Both the position numbers and the translations under genes were made by a program. Below the pieces are notes generated by a model that was not told where the DNA came from, did not search any database, and saw only the letters and a list, made by a program, of their open reading frames with translations. Below, one piece after another: positions 1-8,898 of a stretch of DNA of 64,000 bases. Source of the stretch: UBA6168 sp041163745 (GTDB taxonomy: Bacteria; Bacteroidota; Bacteroidia; Chitinophagales; Saprospiraceae); the NCBI GenBank assembly GCA_041163745.1, contig JBEAQU010000083.1, positions 1-64,000 of the forward strand, written 5' to 3'. The first letter of the stretch is position 1. The number at the start of each line of letters is the position of its first letter.

Positions 1-1
1 G

Positions 2-313
2 GCGGTCGTACCGGAACCGGAGCCGGCGGTAGTGGCTGCACCGGAAGTGGAAGCGGTCGTACCGGAACCGGCGGCAGTGGCTGCACCGGAAGTGGAGGCG
101 GTCGTACCGGAACCGGCGGCAGTGGCTGCACCGGAAGTGGAGGCCGTCGTACCGGAACCGGCGGCAGTGGCTGCACCGGAAGTGGAGGCGGTCGTACCGG
201 AACCGGAGCCGGCGGTAGTGGCTGCACCGGAAGTGGAAGCGGTCGTACCGGAACCGGCGGCAGTGGCTGCACCGGTAGTGGAGGCGGTCATACCGGAACC
301 GGAGCCGGCGGAA
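2..313 (+). repeat. In-frame 45-bp minisatellite (VAAPEVEAVVPEPAA repeats)
   Basis: Six full units plus one truncated unit run in tandem. Most are 45 bp (15 codons); a unit near 167-217 is 51 bp and the last is 48 bp, because an extra Glu-Pro is inserted. Units are nearly identical at the DNA level, differing by a few third-position changes. All length changes are multiples of three, so the array can grow or shrink without breaking the frame. The array probably extends upstream of the window. Confidence 0.9.
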
Positions 314-1027
314 AAGAAGCGTTCCGCTGTGAAAGAAGAGCCCCGTCAGATGGCAATCCAGGATAAAAAAGAGGTGGAGTTAAGTCGGACGGAAAAGAAC
401 CGGGAAAAGGAGCAGTCAGCCAAGATCGTCGATTCAGGCAGCGCGTCATCGGGGATACGATCGACGGAATCTTTGGAATCAGTTGATATTGCTATCCGGG
501 CAAGGACCAGCAGGGGGTTGGAACCTTTGCAGGAAGGGCTCCGGTTAGTACCGCCCGTAGAGGGCAGTCGGCAGGCGGGGGAAGCGCCCCCTTCCGAAGA
601 GGAAAGGTGGAAGCTGGCATCCCTGAAGGAATTGGATCGGAAACTCGCGGCCGGCGAACAGCCGTTGGAAGAGCGTTTCAGGGTGGAGCATGCAGTGTTC
701 GACCCGAACATATGGCAGTTGACCCCGCGCATATCCATGGCTTTGGACCAGCTCGTGGAGCTGATGAATACCTACCCGGGACTGACCATAGAATTGGGAG
801 CACATACGGAAGCGATTGGTCAGGAACAGATTAATCTGATACTGTCTCAGAACAGAGCGGGTATTGCGGCTGATTATCTGATTCGGGAAGGGATTGACCG
901 AAACCGAATCATGTACAAGGCGTACGGAGAAACCATGTTGTTGAACAATTGTACGGATGAAAACGATTGTAGCCGTGCCGAACATCTGGTTAACCAGCGA
1001 TTGGAGGTCAAGGTGACCGGACTGTGA
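2..1027 (+). CDS. OmpA-family protein with proline-rich repeats (5' partial)
   Basis: The reading frame is open from the first bases of the window, so the true start lies upstream. The first ~100 visible residues are tandem copies of VAAPEVEAVVPEPAA, giving an extended Pro/Glu/Ala/Val stalk. A charged linker follows. The last ~115 residues form an OmpA C-terminal peptidoglycan-binding domain: a FDPNIWQLTP strand, a helix with LDQLVELMNTYP, the LGAHTEA loop, SQNRA, and the terminal RAEHLVNQRLEVKV typical of Bacteroidota OmpA proteins. The likely role is anchoring an outer-membrane or periplasmic structure to peptidoglycan across a flexible spacer. The FKBP gene ends convergently 13 bp away. 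The N-terminal domain and export signal cannot be seen. Confidence 0.85.
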   Translation, partial: AVVPEPEPAVVAAPEVEAVVPEPAAVAAPEVEAVVPEPAAVAAPEVEAVVPEPAAVAAPEVEAVVPEPEPAVVAAPEVEAVVPEPAAVAAPVVEAVIPEPEPAEKKRSAVKEEPRQMAIQDKKEVELSRTEKNREKEQSAKIVDSGSASSGIRSTESLESVDIAIRARTSRGLEPLQEGLRLVPPVEGSRQAGEAPPSEEERWKLASLKELDRKLAAGEQPLEERFRVEHAVFDPNIWQLTPRISMALDQLVELMNTYPGLTIELGAHTEAIGQEQINLILSQNRAGIAADYLIREGIDRNRIMYKAYGETMLLNNCTDENDCSRAEHLVNQRLEVKVTGL

Positions 1028-1040
1028 GATTCGTTACTTG

Positions 1041-1949
1041 TCAATTTATTTTCAAGAGGCTGATTTTAAAAAACAATACAGCGTTGGCAGGTATTTTTCC
1101 AACGGATACCGGTCCATAAGCCAGTTCGGAAGGTATGAGGAGCCAACCTTCGCCCCCTTCCCGGAAAAGTGGGATACCTTCTTCCCATCCCGGAATGATA
1201 TTAGCTCTGCCGAGAACGAATTCGAATGGTTGAGCGGGACTGTCGAAAGCGGTGTCATCCGACAGGAATCCTTGATACCGTACAACGAGATTATCGCCCA
1301 GACGGGCTTGCCGCCCGGACCCTGGCTTCGAGATGTGATAGGCCAGTCCGTTCGACGTCCACCGGATGGATAATTGTCGGGAGGCAGCCCATCGGCTGAT
1401 TTGTGCATGGTCGGCCTCCGACTGTTCCCGTTTCCGGGCTTCGAATGCTTGTCGTTCCATTTCTTCCATTTCCCGCATGTAGCGGTCATACGCCTGAAAA
1501 TCCAGGATCTCGACCAACTCCAACCGGTAGATCAGGAAACAGTCCGGAGGAACGATGTCTGCAATACCAAAGGACCCGTAACCCAGGGAAGCGGGCACGT
1601 ACAGGATTGCCTTGCCACCGGGGCGGAGAAACCGGACACCCTCGTCGAGTCCTTTGATCACTTCCCGGTTGCCGACCTGGAAAACGAAAGGCACCGTGGT
1701 AGTCCGGTCGAACACGGTACCGTCCGGCAGTTCAGCGGCGAAACGAATCAACACATAATCGCCGTTTGTCGGTGTGACGCCATGACCGGACGTTTGTATA
1801 TGGTAAGCCAGCCCGCTGGAGGACCTGTTCAGTGCAATGGCGGTCTCTGCCAAAAAGGATGCGAAAATCGAATCGCTGCCGGACTGGCAAAACAGCGTCG
1901 CAAGCGTGGGCACCAGGAATCCGAGCAGGAGGTAGTATCTGAGCATCAC
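1041..1949 (-). CDS. Double-domain FKBP-type peptidyl-prolyl cis-trans isomerase
   Basis: This 302-residue exported protein catalyses cis-trans isomerisation of X-Pro bonds, probably in the periplasm. A hydrophobic N-terminus (residues 4-20) ends just before a Cys at 21, a loose lipobox. FKBP domain 1 spans about 60-147 (DGTVFD, VIKGLDEG, LYVPASLGYG). A charged helical linker follows at 152-190, then FKBP domain 2 at about 215-301 (IIPGWEEGIPL, LIPSELAYG). In domain 1 the segment after LGYG is SFGIADIVPPD, close to the usual G..IPP pattern; in domain 2 it is PVSVGKIPAN, more divergent, so domain 2 may be less active. It is convergent with the OmpA gene. An AT-rich non-coding stretch lies upstream. 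Confidence 0.9.
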   Translation of the reverse strand: MMLRYYLLLGFLVPTLATLFCQSGSDSIFASFLAETAIALNRSSSGLAYHIQTSGHGVTPTNGDYVLIRFAAELPDGTVFDRTTTVPFVFQVGNREVIKGLDEGVRFLRPGGKAILYVPASLGYGSFGIADIVPPDCFLIYRLELVEILDFQAYDRYMREMEEMERQAFEARKREQSEADHAQISRWAASRQLSIRWTSNGLAYHISKPGSGRQARLGDNLVVRYQGFLSDDTAFDSPAQPFEFVLGRANIIPGWEEGIPLFREGGEGWLLIPSELAYGPVSVGKIPANAVLFFKISLLKIN

Positions 1950-2351
1950 CGCTTCAAGTTGCGTAATCTCAAAATTCTAAAAGACCGAAAGATAAGGAAA
2001 CGGTGAAGAATTCAAAAGGAAGGACAGTGGAGGCAAGTGATTTCGCAGTAAAAATATATTTCATCTTTAAAAAATAAATATGAATTTATTTTAGAGATTT
2101 TATAGAGAATAATTGATAATTGCATGGAATTTCATGTTGGAGGTAGTTGCCGGCCTCACTAACTACACAAGCATCGTTTCAATCAGGCCGGCACGCCACA
2201 TTGGAGAAATGAAAAATGCTGGGAAGCGGGAGGTATCCGGCAGGTCGTGGTGATCAAGAACAGGCGCTTGAAAATAAAGCCTGAACAAAATACCGTCCTT
2301 GTGGCTTGTGGTCGAGTCTCTGAATCCAGCCTTCCCTGATTCCAAGTTCTA
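1950..2351. other. Intergenic region, no gene recognised
   Basis: About 400 bp between the divergent FKBP and PD40/OmpA genes. Positions ~2040-2125 are strikingly AT-rich compared with the surroundings. The short reading frames here have no recognisable protein features. The plus-strand promoter of the PD40 gene starts at the right-hand edge. Confidence 0.6.
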
Positions 2352-2383
2352 TTTGGCAGTCAAATTACGTCCCTCTATTTTTG
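2352..2383 (+). promoter_or_regulatory. Bacteroidota-type promoter for the PD40/OmpA gene
   Basis: TTTG at 2352-2355 and TATTTTTG at 2376-2383 are separated by 20 bp, matching the Bacteroidota -33 TTTG / -7 TAnnTTTG arrangement. Transcription would begin around 2390, about 25 bases before the start codon at 2417. Confidence 0.65.
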
Positions 2384-2416
2384 TAGTTTTAATTTTTTTT
2401 ATTCACGCAAGATATA

Positions 2417-4636
2417 ATGGACAGACCCAATCAAAGCACAACATCCTTATGGATAAGCATCTTGATGGTTCCCGTTGGTTTATCGGGTCAAGGAAGCGCT
2501 GTCCTGTCGGAACAAGAGGGATGGGTTGGGACGGCGGTTGCCCAGCACCGTGTTTGGGAAGGGACGTTTTTATTCGAATCGGCACCTTCCGATACATTCC
2601 TTCTTGCACCTGATTTGACGGAGGATGAGGACGAAGCGGTACTTGTGGATTCCATGCCTCATCCGTTCCTACAATCGGTCGTGGCGCCTCCGCTGATGCA
2701 GGATATCGAACGTCCGCGATTGATGCGAATCACCCAGTTGGGGCCGAACATCAACACCCTCTATTCAGAATTGACACCGATTCGGCATGGTGACAAGATT
2801 TATTTCGCGTCACAGAAGGAAACACCGGACGGTGGCATGGCCAACCGAATTTACAGTGTCGTCCGGAATTACCCGGCGCGGGAAATCGTGGAGAACACCG
2901 ACTCGGATATGTTCCAGGTGTCGGACATCACCATCTCCCCGGACGGAAAGCGTATGTACTATACCATCTGTGAGAAGGAACCGCTCACCAATGAGCTGAT
3001 CTGCAAGATATTCTATCGTGAAAGGCTGTACGAGGGGAATTGGTCGGTGCCCAAGCATCTCCCGAAGCATATCAACCGGGATCCCTACACCTCCACCCAT
3101 CCTACGGTAGGATATGACAAGTTCTTACAAAAGGACGTCCTGTTCTTCGCATCGGACCGGCCAGGGGGAACGGGTGGTATGGACATTTGGTGCAGTATCA
3201 TCGGACGGGACGGGTCTTACGGGATGCCTTATCCCTTGCCTTTCAACACTACGGTGGATGATATCACGCCGTTTTTTCATCAGGCGAGCCAAACCTTGTT
3301 CTTCAGCTCCAATGGAATGGAATGTGTCGGAGGATTCGACATTTTCCGGACACAGAAGACCGGCATAGGGGAATGGACCATCCCGTACAATCCCGGCAGG
3401 CCGCTCAACAGCCCCAACGACGATTTTCATTTCACCCTGCACGCCGGCTCCAAGCGCGGATACTTCGCCTCCAACCGCCCCGGTACGTTTTGTACGGACG
3501 ACAATTTCGAATGCAAGTGGACGGATATATACGAGGCGCAGATTCCGGTGAACCTGATTGTCCGTGTATTCGATGGGAGGGACAGTTCCCAGTTGGACGG
3601 TGCGAAGCTGTCCTTGGTCGACCGATCGGACAATTCCGTGGACACGGTCCTTTATCGGGAGTCTACGAACCAGTTTGTACTACCGTTGAAATTGGGAAGG
3701 AACTATCATGTCCTGTTGGAAAAAGACAGTTTTGTCAGTGAGCCGGTGGCCCTGAGTACGGAAGCCGTGACCTTTCCGGTCAACTTCGAAAGATCCGCAT
3801 TCCTTTGGCGGGGTGATTCCATTCCGGCACCTGTGGAGCAGGAACCGGTGCTGGCAGTCGTCGAACCTAATATCCCGCTTCCGGAGGAACGGAAGCGAAT
3901 AGGGATTCTCAGTGCAGATGGGAATGCCATTGATGAGCAGAAGTTGTTGAAAACGGCGGACCGGACGGTGCTGACCGCATTGAAGCAGATTCTGGCGATC
4001 GATACGGCTACGGTGCGAGTGCTGCAGGCCGGTCCGTCGGACGAACAGGCGAACCTCCCGCCGCTTTACGTAGGTCCTTTGGTATTGTATTTCGATAACA
4101 ACCAACCGCGTCAGGGCAGTACGGCCGAATCCCGTCATTATGGTAACGAGTACGAGGCTTTCATCAGTCGGAAATCGGTTTACATGAAAGGATATGCCGT
4201 CGGTTTGGCAGCGGAGGACGTCACTGCGGCGAGGAAGCTTATTCAGGCGTTCTTTGACGAGGAGGTGTCGGACAATTACCAAAAGCTGCAGGTGCTCTGC
4301 CGCAATCTCCAGGCATATGTGTCCGCTGGCAAACGAGTTGTCATCCACCTGACAGGCCGTGCGAGTCCAGTCGCCCAGGATGCTTACAACGAAAAGCTGA
4401 CCCGGCGAAGGATCCTTAGCATCATGGATTTCATCAGTCAGTACGACAATCATGCCTTGAAAAAGGCTATTGCGGATGGTCAGGTCTCATTCCGGGAAAA
4501 CACGGTCGGGGAAAATCTTCCGGAATCCAGATTCGTCAGTGACGATGCCAAGGACCGACGCAAGTCGGTATACAGTCCGGAAGCTTGCATCCTGCGGAGT
4601 GTATCGATAGATGCGATCACCATAGATGAGTTGTAG
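2417..4636 (+). CDS. PD40 beta-propeller / OmpA-like envelope protein
   Basis: A 739-residue exported protein with a signal-like N-terminus (WISILMVPVGLSG). The centre carries PD40/WD40-like blades with the recurring pattern SPDGKRMYYT, FFASDRPGGTGGMDIW, FFSSNGMECVGGFDIF and YFASNRPGTFCTDD, a Bacteroidota envelope propeller usually fused to OmpA. A carboxypeptidase-regulatory-like beta-sandwich seems to follow (LIVRVFDGRDSSQLDG). The C-terminal ~180 residues resemble a divergent OmpA domain (LVLYFDNNQP; VVIHLTGRASP; YNEKLTRRRI) with an insertion between strand and helix. Proteins of this layout include T9SS accessory proteins such as PorE, but the N-terminal TPRs of PorE are not seen, so I do not assign that name. 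Confidence 0.8.
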   Translation: MDRPNQSTTSLWISILMVPVGLSGQGSAVLSEQEGWVGTAVAQHRVWEGTFLFESAPSDTFLLAPDLTEDEDEAVLVDSMPHPFLQSVVAPPLMQDIERPRLMRITQLGPNINTLYSELTPIRHGDKIYFASQKETPDGGMANRIYSVVRNYPAREIVENTDSDMFQVSDITISPDGKRMYYTICEKEPLTNELICKIFYRERLYEGNWSVPKHLPKHINRDPYTSTHPTVGYDKFLQKDVLFFASDRPGGTGGMDIWCSIIGRDGSYGMPYPLPFNTTVDDITPFFHQASQTLFFSSNGMECVGGFDIFRTQKTGIGEWTIPYNPGRPLNSPNDDFHFTLHAGSKRGYFASNRPGTFCTDDNFECKWTDIYEAQIPVNLIVRVFDGRDSSQLDGAKLSLVDRSDNSVDTVLYRESTNQFVLPLKLGRNYHVLLEKDSFVSEPVALSTEAVTFPVNFERSAFLWRGDSIPAPVEQEPVLAVVEPNIPLPEERKRIGILSADGNAIDEQKLLKTADRTVLTALKQILAIDTATVRVLQAGPSDEQANLPPLYVGPLVLYFDNNQPRQGSTAESRHYGNEYEAFISRKSVYMKGYAVGLAAEDVTAARKLIQAFFDEEVSDNYQKLQVLCRNLQAYVSAGKRVVIHLTGRASPVAQDAYNEKLTRRRILSIMDFISQYDNHALKKAIADGQVSFRENTVGENLPESRFVSDDAKDRRKSVYSPEACILRSVSIDAITIDEL

Positions 4637-4815
4637 CGGTCGTGTGTGTTTGTTCCCGTCCCGGATATTTGGTTCCCTCCCGCGCTTTATCGCCTTTGCC
4701 GACTTGGTGAGGGTCACCATGCTGAGGTGAGAACGAAAGACGGTCTTGCCTTCCCAACCAATTTGGCGTTCCGGCCATGGAAACGTTCAATTTCTTGAGG
4801 ACCCGGAAAAAATAA

Positions 4816-5553
4816 TCAGGCCAAGCGGCTGCGGTGGAGAACAGGAAGTTGGCCACCGAAGGTTCTGGCGATGTTGGAATCGGTGAAAGTCGATGCCGTC
4901 GCTCCTGCAGCCACCAACCGTTGGTTGACCAGGATCACCTGGTCGAAGTAGGATGGAACGGTCGACAGGTCATGATGGATGACCATCAGGGTTCTGTCGC
5001 AGGCGGCGAGCTCTTTCAAGATGCCGATGATATGTTCCTCTGTGGTAAGGTCCACCCCGGCGAAAGGTTCGTCCAGTAGATAGATGGCTGCATCCTGACA
5101 GAGCGCCCGCGCCAGGAAGACCCGTTGCTGCTGGCCGCCCGACAGCTCGCCGATTCTTCGGCTGCGAAAAGCCGCCATGCCGGTCAGTTCGAGGGCTTCC
5201 ATGGCTGCTTTTCGGTCCGATGCATTGATGCGTTGGAAAATTTTCTTGAAAGGGTACCGTCCCATGAGCACGACATCCAGGACTGTTGCCGGGAACTGCC
5301 AATCTATGTCATCCTTCTGCGGGACATAGGCTATGCGCTTCCTTTGCTGCGCCAAGGGTTTTCCGAAAATGCGGACAGTGCCGGCATGCGCAGGTATCAA
5401 GCCCAGGATGGCCTTGAAAAGCGTCGATTTCCCCGCTCCGTTCGGGCCGACCACACCATAAATGTGGCGTTCCCTGACCTCCAGGAATATATTGGTCAAG
5501 GCGATTTTCTTGTCGTAGGAGACGGAAAGCCCTTGTATGGATATCGGATGCAT
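4816..5553 (-). CDS. Metal-type (Mn/Zn/Fe) ABC transporter ATP-binding protein
   Basis: A complete 245-residue ABC ATPase: Walker A GPNGAGKST (36-44), Q-loop Gln79 in YVPQKDDIDW, signature LSGGQQQR (137-144), Walker B AIYLLDEPFAGVD (156-168) and a switch His near 194. The VPQK..IDW..P segment and the ~245-residue length are typical of the MntB/TroB/ZnuC group that energises manganese, zinc or iron import. No membrane permease or metal-binding lipoprotein lies next to it: upstream is a TraB/GumN gene and downstream the PD40 gene converges. The partners must be elsewhere, and the substrate metal cannot be decided. Confidence 0.85.
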   Translation of the reverse strand: MHPISIQGLSVSYDKKIALTNIFLEVRERHIYGVVGPNGAGKSTLFKAILGLIPAHAGTVRIFGKPLAQQRKRIAYVPQKDDIDWQFPATVLDVVLMGRYPFKKIFQRINASDRKAAMEALELTGMAAFRSRRIGELSGGQQQRVFLARALCQDAAIYLLDEPFAGVDLTTEEHIIGILKELAACDRTLMVIHHDLSTVPSYFDQVILVNQRLVAAGATASTFTDSNIARTFGGQLPVLHRSRLA

Positions 5554-5620
5554 AATAGAGTGGTTGGCGCAGTTTCAAACAAGGCACCGGAACTGGCCTT
5601 CTCATGAGAATCCATTCCCG

Positions 5621-6526
5621 TCATCCCTTGATGGGAATGACCGTATATCCTTCCTGCCTGAGCAGGCGAATCACACCTTGCGTCCCTCCCAGGTGCCCGG
5701 CACCCACGGCGAAAAAGGTCTGCTGATTGGCCATCATCTCCTTCATGACAGGTATCCAGTTCCTATTCCTGTTCACCAACAGCATGTCTTCATGCTTGCC
5801 CATGCCTTCCTCGGTTTTCAGGAGGCCGACCATTGCGTCGATATCCTGTGATTTGTACAGTCGGACCAGTTCCTCCAAGGCGTCCCCCCCATTCTGCTCG
5901 GAACGGATGCTTTCCACCAGCATCTGTGCCTGTTCCTCATAAGGGATGCTGTCGAAGATACTCATTTGGTACTCGATGGTTTCCAATCCGCCGATACGTT
6001 TTTCTCCAGCCCGGGCCAACTCCAATATTTTCATTTCATAGGAGACCATATCACCGGACGACATGGCGTCCGGCTCCAGGTCCATGCTGGTAAAGACGGT
6101 CAGGAACATGGGCTTCATCCGTTCGAACAGGAAGATGGGAAGCCCCATTCCCTGAAAATGATCCTTGACCAACTGGTAATCCTCCGCCGGGAGGAGATCC
6201 TTCAGAGATTGGCCTCCGTCCATGAAAGCGTCCATCAACAATCCGATTTGAGCGCCGATGTCCGTCATGTCCGCCATGTTGACCTCGAAAACGACCATAT
6301 CGGACGCATCTATGAAGGATCTGGTGCTGTCGGAGAGGAAGAAATCTGCCTGGTCTATCAAATGGATGGTTCCGTACAGGTAGGATGGTTCGGACAGCCC
6401 TTGGCCACTGATTTTCCAGAGGAGGCTTTTTTCGGTACCATCCGGAATCGCCGACGGCAGGACTTCCTGCCCGAAGCCGATCATCGGTGCGAGCAGGGTC
6501 AGGGAAATTCGTAGAAAAGAGGACAT
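5621..6526 (-). CDS. TraB/GumN family protein
   Basis: About 301 residues from the ATG at 6526, chosen because the sequence then begins MSSFLRISLTLLAPMIGFGQ, a good signal peptide; a longer reading frame upstream looks artefactual. The protein carries the two family motifs, YGTIHLID near residues 51-58 and VGAGHLGG near the C-terminus, whose GxxH-type residues are thought to form the active site of TraB/TIKI-like metalloproteases. The body is mainly helical. Some family members cleave peptides; GumN itself lies in xanthan clusters without a known role. The protein is probably periplasmic or lipid-anchored. The ABC ATPase gene lies 67 bp downstream on the same strand, so cotranscription is possible. 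Confidence 0.8.
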   Translation of the reverse strand: MSSFLRISLTLLAPMIGFGQEVLPSAIPDGTEKSLLWKISGQGLSEPSYLYGTIHLIDQADFFLSDSTRSFIDASDMVVFEVNMADMTDIGAQIGLLMDAFMDGGQSLKDLLPAEDYQLVKDHFQGMGLPIFLFERMKPMFLTVFTSMDLEPDAMSSGDMVSYEMKILELARAGEKRIGGLETIEYQMSIFDSIPYEEQAQMLVESIRSEQNGGDALEELVRLYKSQDIDAMVGLLKTEEGMGKHEDMLLVNRNRNWIPVMKEMMANQQTFFAVGAGHLGGTQGVIRLLRQEGYTVIPIKG

Positions 6527-6712
6527 GGACAATCGCTTGTGTATGACAGTCGGCCGGAAACGAAGGCGCCAGGCTCGGGGCGACATGTCCGGGAACCTGC
6601 CGGAAACCACAGACAATTCCATGGGCTGATTCCGGCAATCAACACAGTAAAGCTAATCACTTTTTGCCAAATTCATGCAGGCGGCCAAGGCTGGCATACA
6701 GGACGCGGCGCC

Positions 6713-7543
6713 TCAGCGCATGGGTTGCGATTCGATGGATCCGCGTGTGCTGGCAACGACGGGCTTGGGTTCCTTTCGCCTCCATAACATTTTCCATCCG
6801 CCGAGATAGCACCAGAAAAGGACGGAGATGCAAGCCATCGCAGCATACCATTCCATATGTTCCGGACTTCCGGGGCGCAGATTTTGCCGGATGGGGTCTG
6901 TGTGAAGGGTCATGTAGCGGGATGCGGGTATGGCCAGCGCCGTCAGGGACAGCCACTGAGGCCAGCCCGCCTCGTGCAGCCAAACGACCGGGTGTCCGGC
7001 CGTCCAGGCCATTAGTTGCAAGAGGTAGCAAAAAGCGATGCTGACCAGCGGCAAACCGATGGCCACTGCCCGACCATACCTACTGGAATGATCGGGATAA
7101 CGGTAAGACAGGAGTCGCGACAGCAATGATAGAACCGTCAGCAGCACCACCGGCAGCACCACCGGCTGCACGCCCCCCAACCCTAGCAGCTGGTTCGTTG
7201 CGGATCCCAGCAAAAGACCGCTCAGTAGGGCATAGGTTTTTGCGAAGACGCCGGAAAGCGAAGGAAATACAATCGTCATCGCCCACAATAACAAACTTCC
7301 CAAAGCACCCATCGTCAGAAATACCGGACTCGGGAACAGCAGGCTGGCCAGCAAGGCCGGGATCAGGAAGGCCAGCATGACCAGGGACTTGTCCACAGTG
7401 CGGCGAATCGGCGCGCCTGCATTCCCGGAAATCAATACCGCATCGAGTACGCGCCGGGCCTCTTCCGACCCCTTGCCGTACTGAATGGGATTTCCAAGAC
7501 AAGCCGCTTGGCCGTCGGGATATGGTGTGTCGTGTCGTAACAT
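6713..7543 (-). CDS. Bax inhibitor-1/YccA-like membrane protein (copy 1)
   Basis: About 276 residues starting at the ATG at 7543; the in-frame upstream extension is Arg-rich and unlikely. A hydrophilic N-terminus (~50 residues) precedes seven or so hydrophobic segments, including SLVMLAFLIPALLASLLFP, LSGLLLGSATNQLL and VVLPVVLLTVLSLLSRLL, ending in MEWYAAMACISVLFWCYLG. The pattern and the near-terminal EWY-(A)AM helix match the Bax1-I-like (YccA-type) integral membrane family. It is a paralogue of the next gene upstream (8022-8792), which shares the same topology. It is more divergent from the family than copy 2. Function is unknown; the family is linked to ion leak channels and membrane-protein quality control. 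Confidence 0.7.
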   Translation of the reverse strand: MLRHDTPYPDGQAACLGNPIQYGKGSEEARRVLDAVLISGNAGAPIRRTVDKSLVMLAFLIPALLASLLFPSPVFLTMGALGSLLLWAMTIVFPSLSGVFAKTYALLSGLLLGSATNQLLGLGGVQPVVLPVVLLTVLSLLSRLLSYRYPDHSSRYGRAVAIGLPLVSIAFCYLLQLMAWTAGHPVVWLHEAGWPQWLSLTALAIPASRYMTLHTDPIRQNLRPGSPEHMEWYAAMACISVLFWCYLGGWKMLWRRKEPKPVVASTRGSIESQPMR

Positions 7544-7979
7544 CGGAAATCGGTCAAATCTGCGGCGGAAAGGTCTGTTGTGTCGCCGACCACGCTGTTC
7601 CGCCGCTCCTCCGGGTCCGCAGGAAAGCCAGCCGATGCTGCTCACCGGACGGCCCGGTTGCCGGACGTTATTTTCGTCACGGGAAGAATGTCACCTGTTC
7701 AGCCATTTTAATTCAGCTGATTAAGTATTATAAATAATCAAAAACCGTTCCGAATATGGAGCTTCAGGTCTGGTAGTTTTAATTGGCAGGCAATCAATAT
7801 GGTAATCCGTGCGAAAGCTGGATGCCAAGGACTAGGATGAGGCGGCGTGCGGGGCGCGCCGTTCCGGGCAGAAGGGGAAGGCACGGATTCGGGAGGTCCG
7901 TGAAGCAAGGTGATGCGACCGCCGGCGACCTGGCGGCGACAAGGAAAAGGAGGCCCTTGGGAGCAGGGAGGAGTTGAGA
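7544..7979. other. Intergenic region between Bax1-I paralogues
   Basis: About 440 bp, separated from the next gene by a strong hairpin. 7700-7745 is AT-rich and lies upstream of copy 1. The overlapping minus-strand reading frames here are Pro/Arg/Ser-rich and look like composition artefacts. No gene recognised. Confidence 0.55.
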
Positions 7980-7981
7980 TG

Positions 7982-8009
7982 CTCCCGGGAGCCGTCGGGC
8001 TCCCGGGAG
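7982..8009 (-). terminator. Strong GC-rich hairpin after Bax1-I copy 2
   Basis: CTCCCGGGAGCC (7982-7993) pairs perfectly with GGCTCCCGGGAG (7998-8009) around the loop GTCG. It sits 12 bp beyond the stop codon of the minus-strand gene at 8022. There is no T-tract after it on the minus strand, so it may act as an RNA-stabilising 3' end or a factor-dependent terminator. Confidence 0.6.
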
Positions 8010-8021
8010 GCGCTGGCGATG

Positions 8022-8792
8022 TCAGTCTCGACCGGACAGCAAGGCGACGAGCCGTAGGAGTTCCACGTATAGCCATACCAAGGTGACCAGCAGCCCCATG
8101 GCGGAAAACCATTCCATGAAAGCCGGGGCACCTATTCGTTGACCTTGATCGAAATTGTCAAAGTCCACCAGCAGGTTCAAGGTGGCGATTCCCACGACCA
8201 GCAGGCTGAAGCCGATTCCCATCCAGTTTTGCTCATGGAGAAATCCGATGTGGATACCGAACAGCCGCAGGACGATGTTCACGAGGTAAACCAGGAAAAC
8301 ACCCATGGTGGCCATGGCCACACCGGTGCGGAAACTGCGGGTCACGCGGACGATTCCTGATTGGTATAGGAAAAGCATGGCGAACAGCAGGGCCAGGGTC
8401 AGGGTGACCGCATGGAAGACTACGGCCATACCGAAAGCGCCGCCGTAGAATGCGGTGACAGATCCGACGAACAGGCCTTCGATCAAGGCGTAAATCGGTG
8501 CAAGTATGGGCGAGAGGGCTGGTTTGAAACTGATGACGAGTACGAGGACCAATCCGCCGATGGCTCCTCCCCACAGAAACAGGTTGGACGGGTTGGTGAA
8601 GCTGAGAACAGCGGATGCGAGCAGTAGTACGAAAAGGACGAATGATTTTCGGACGGCACCTTGGGTGGTCATCCGTTCATCGGAGCGGGCGTAGTCGGCA
8701 TCGAGGACTTGGTTTGTCGGCAGGTTGCCTTTGAGGAGTTGGTTTCTGAACAGGGGGTTGCCCGAGTTGGAGAACAAGGATTTTTTGGCCAT
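8022..8792 (-). CDS. Bax inhibitor-1/YccA-like membrane protein (copy 2)
   Basis: A 256-residue protein from the ATG at 8792, preferred over a longer frame because MAKKSLFSNSGNPLFRN is the usual opening of Bacteroidota members. The soluble N-terminus is followed by seven hydrophobic helices (for example SFVLFVLLLASAVLSF, LFLWGGAIGGLVLVLVI, ALIEGLFVGSVTAFYGGAFG). The family hallmark EGLFVGSVTAFY is well preserved, as is the terminal MEWFSAMGLLVTLVWLYVELLRL. This is the better-conserved member of the tandem pair. The family (Pfam Bax1-I-like) has poorly understood roles in bacteria. Confidence 0.85.
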   Translation of the reverse strand: MAKKSLFSNSGNPLFRNQLLKGNLPTNQVLDADYARSDERMTTQGAVRKSFVLFVLLLASAVLSFTNPSNLFLWGGAIGGLVLVLVISFKPALSPILAPIYALIEGLFVGSVTAFYGGAFGMAVVFHAVTLTLALLFAMLFLYQSGIVRVTRSFRTGVAMATMGVFLVYLVNIVLRLFGIHIGFLHEQNWMGIGFSLLVVGIATLNLLVDFDNFDQGQRIGAPAFMEWFSAMGLLVTLVWLYVELLRLVALLSGRD

Positions 8793-8898
8793 GTGGTATT
8801 GGAATTTGATGGATGAAAAATTTATGCGGAAGCAGGAGGTTCTCCTGCAGGAGACAGGGTTAAAAATAAGGAAAAAGGATGAACCTGCCCTATTCGGT

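Noticed and set aside
2..313. CRISPR-like array of regular repeats
   Set aside because: Units are directly adjacent with no spacers, stay in one reading frame and continue into an OmpA domain, so this is a coding minisatellite.
2163..2345. 60-residue minus-strand reading frame
   Set aside because: Short, lacks a ribosome-binding site and has no recognisable features; the area is AT-rich intergenic DNA.
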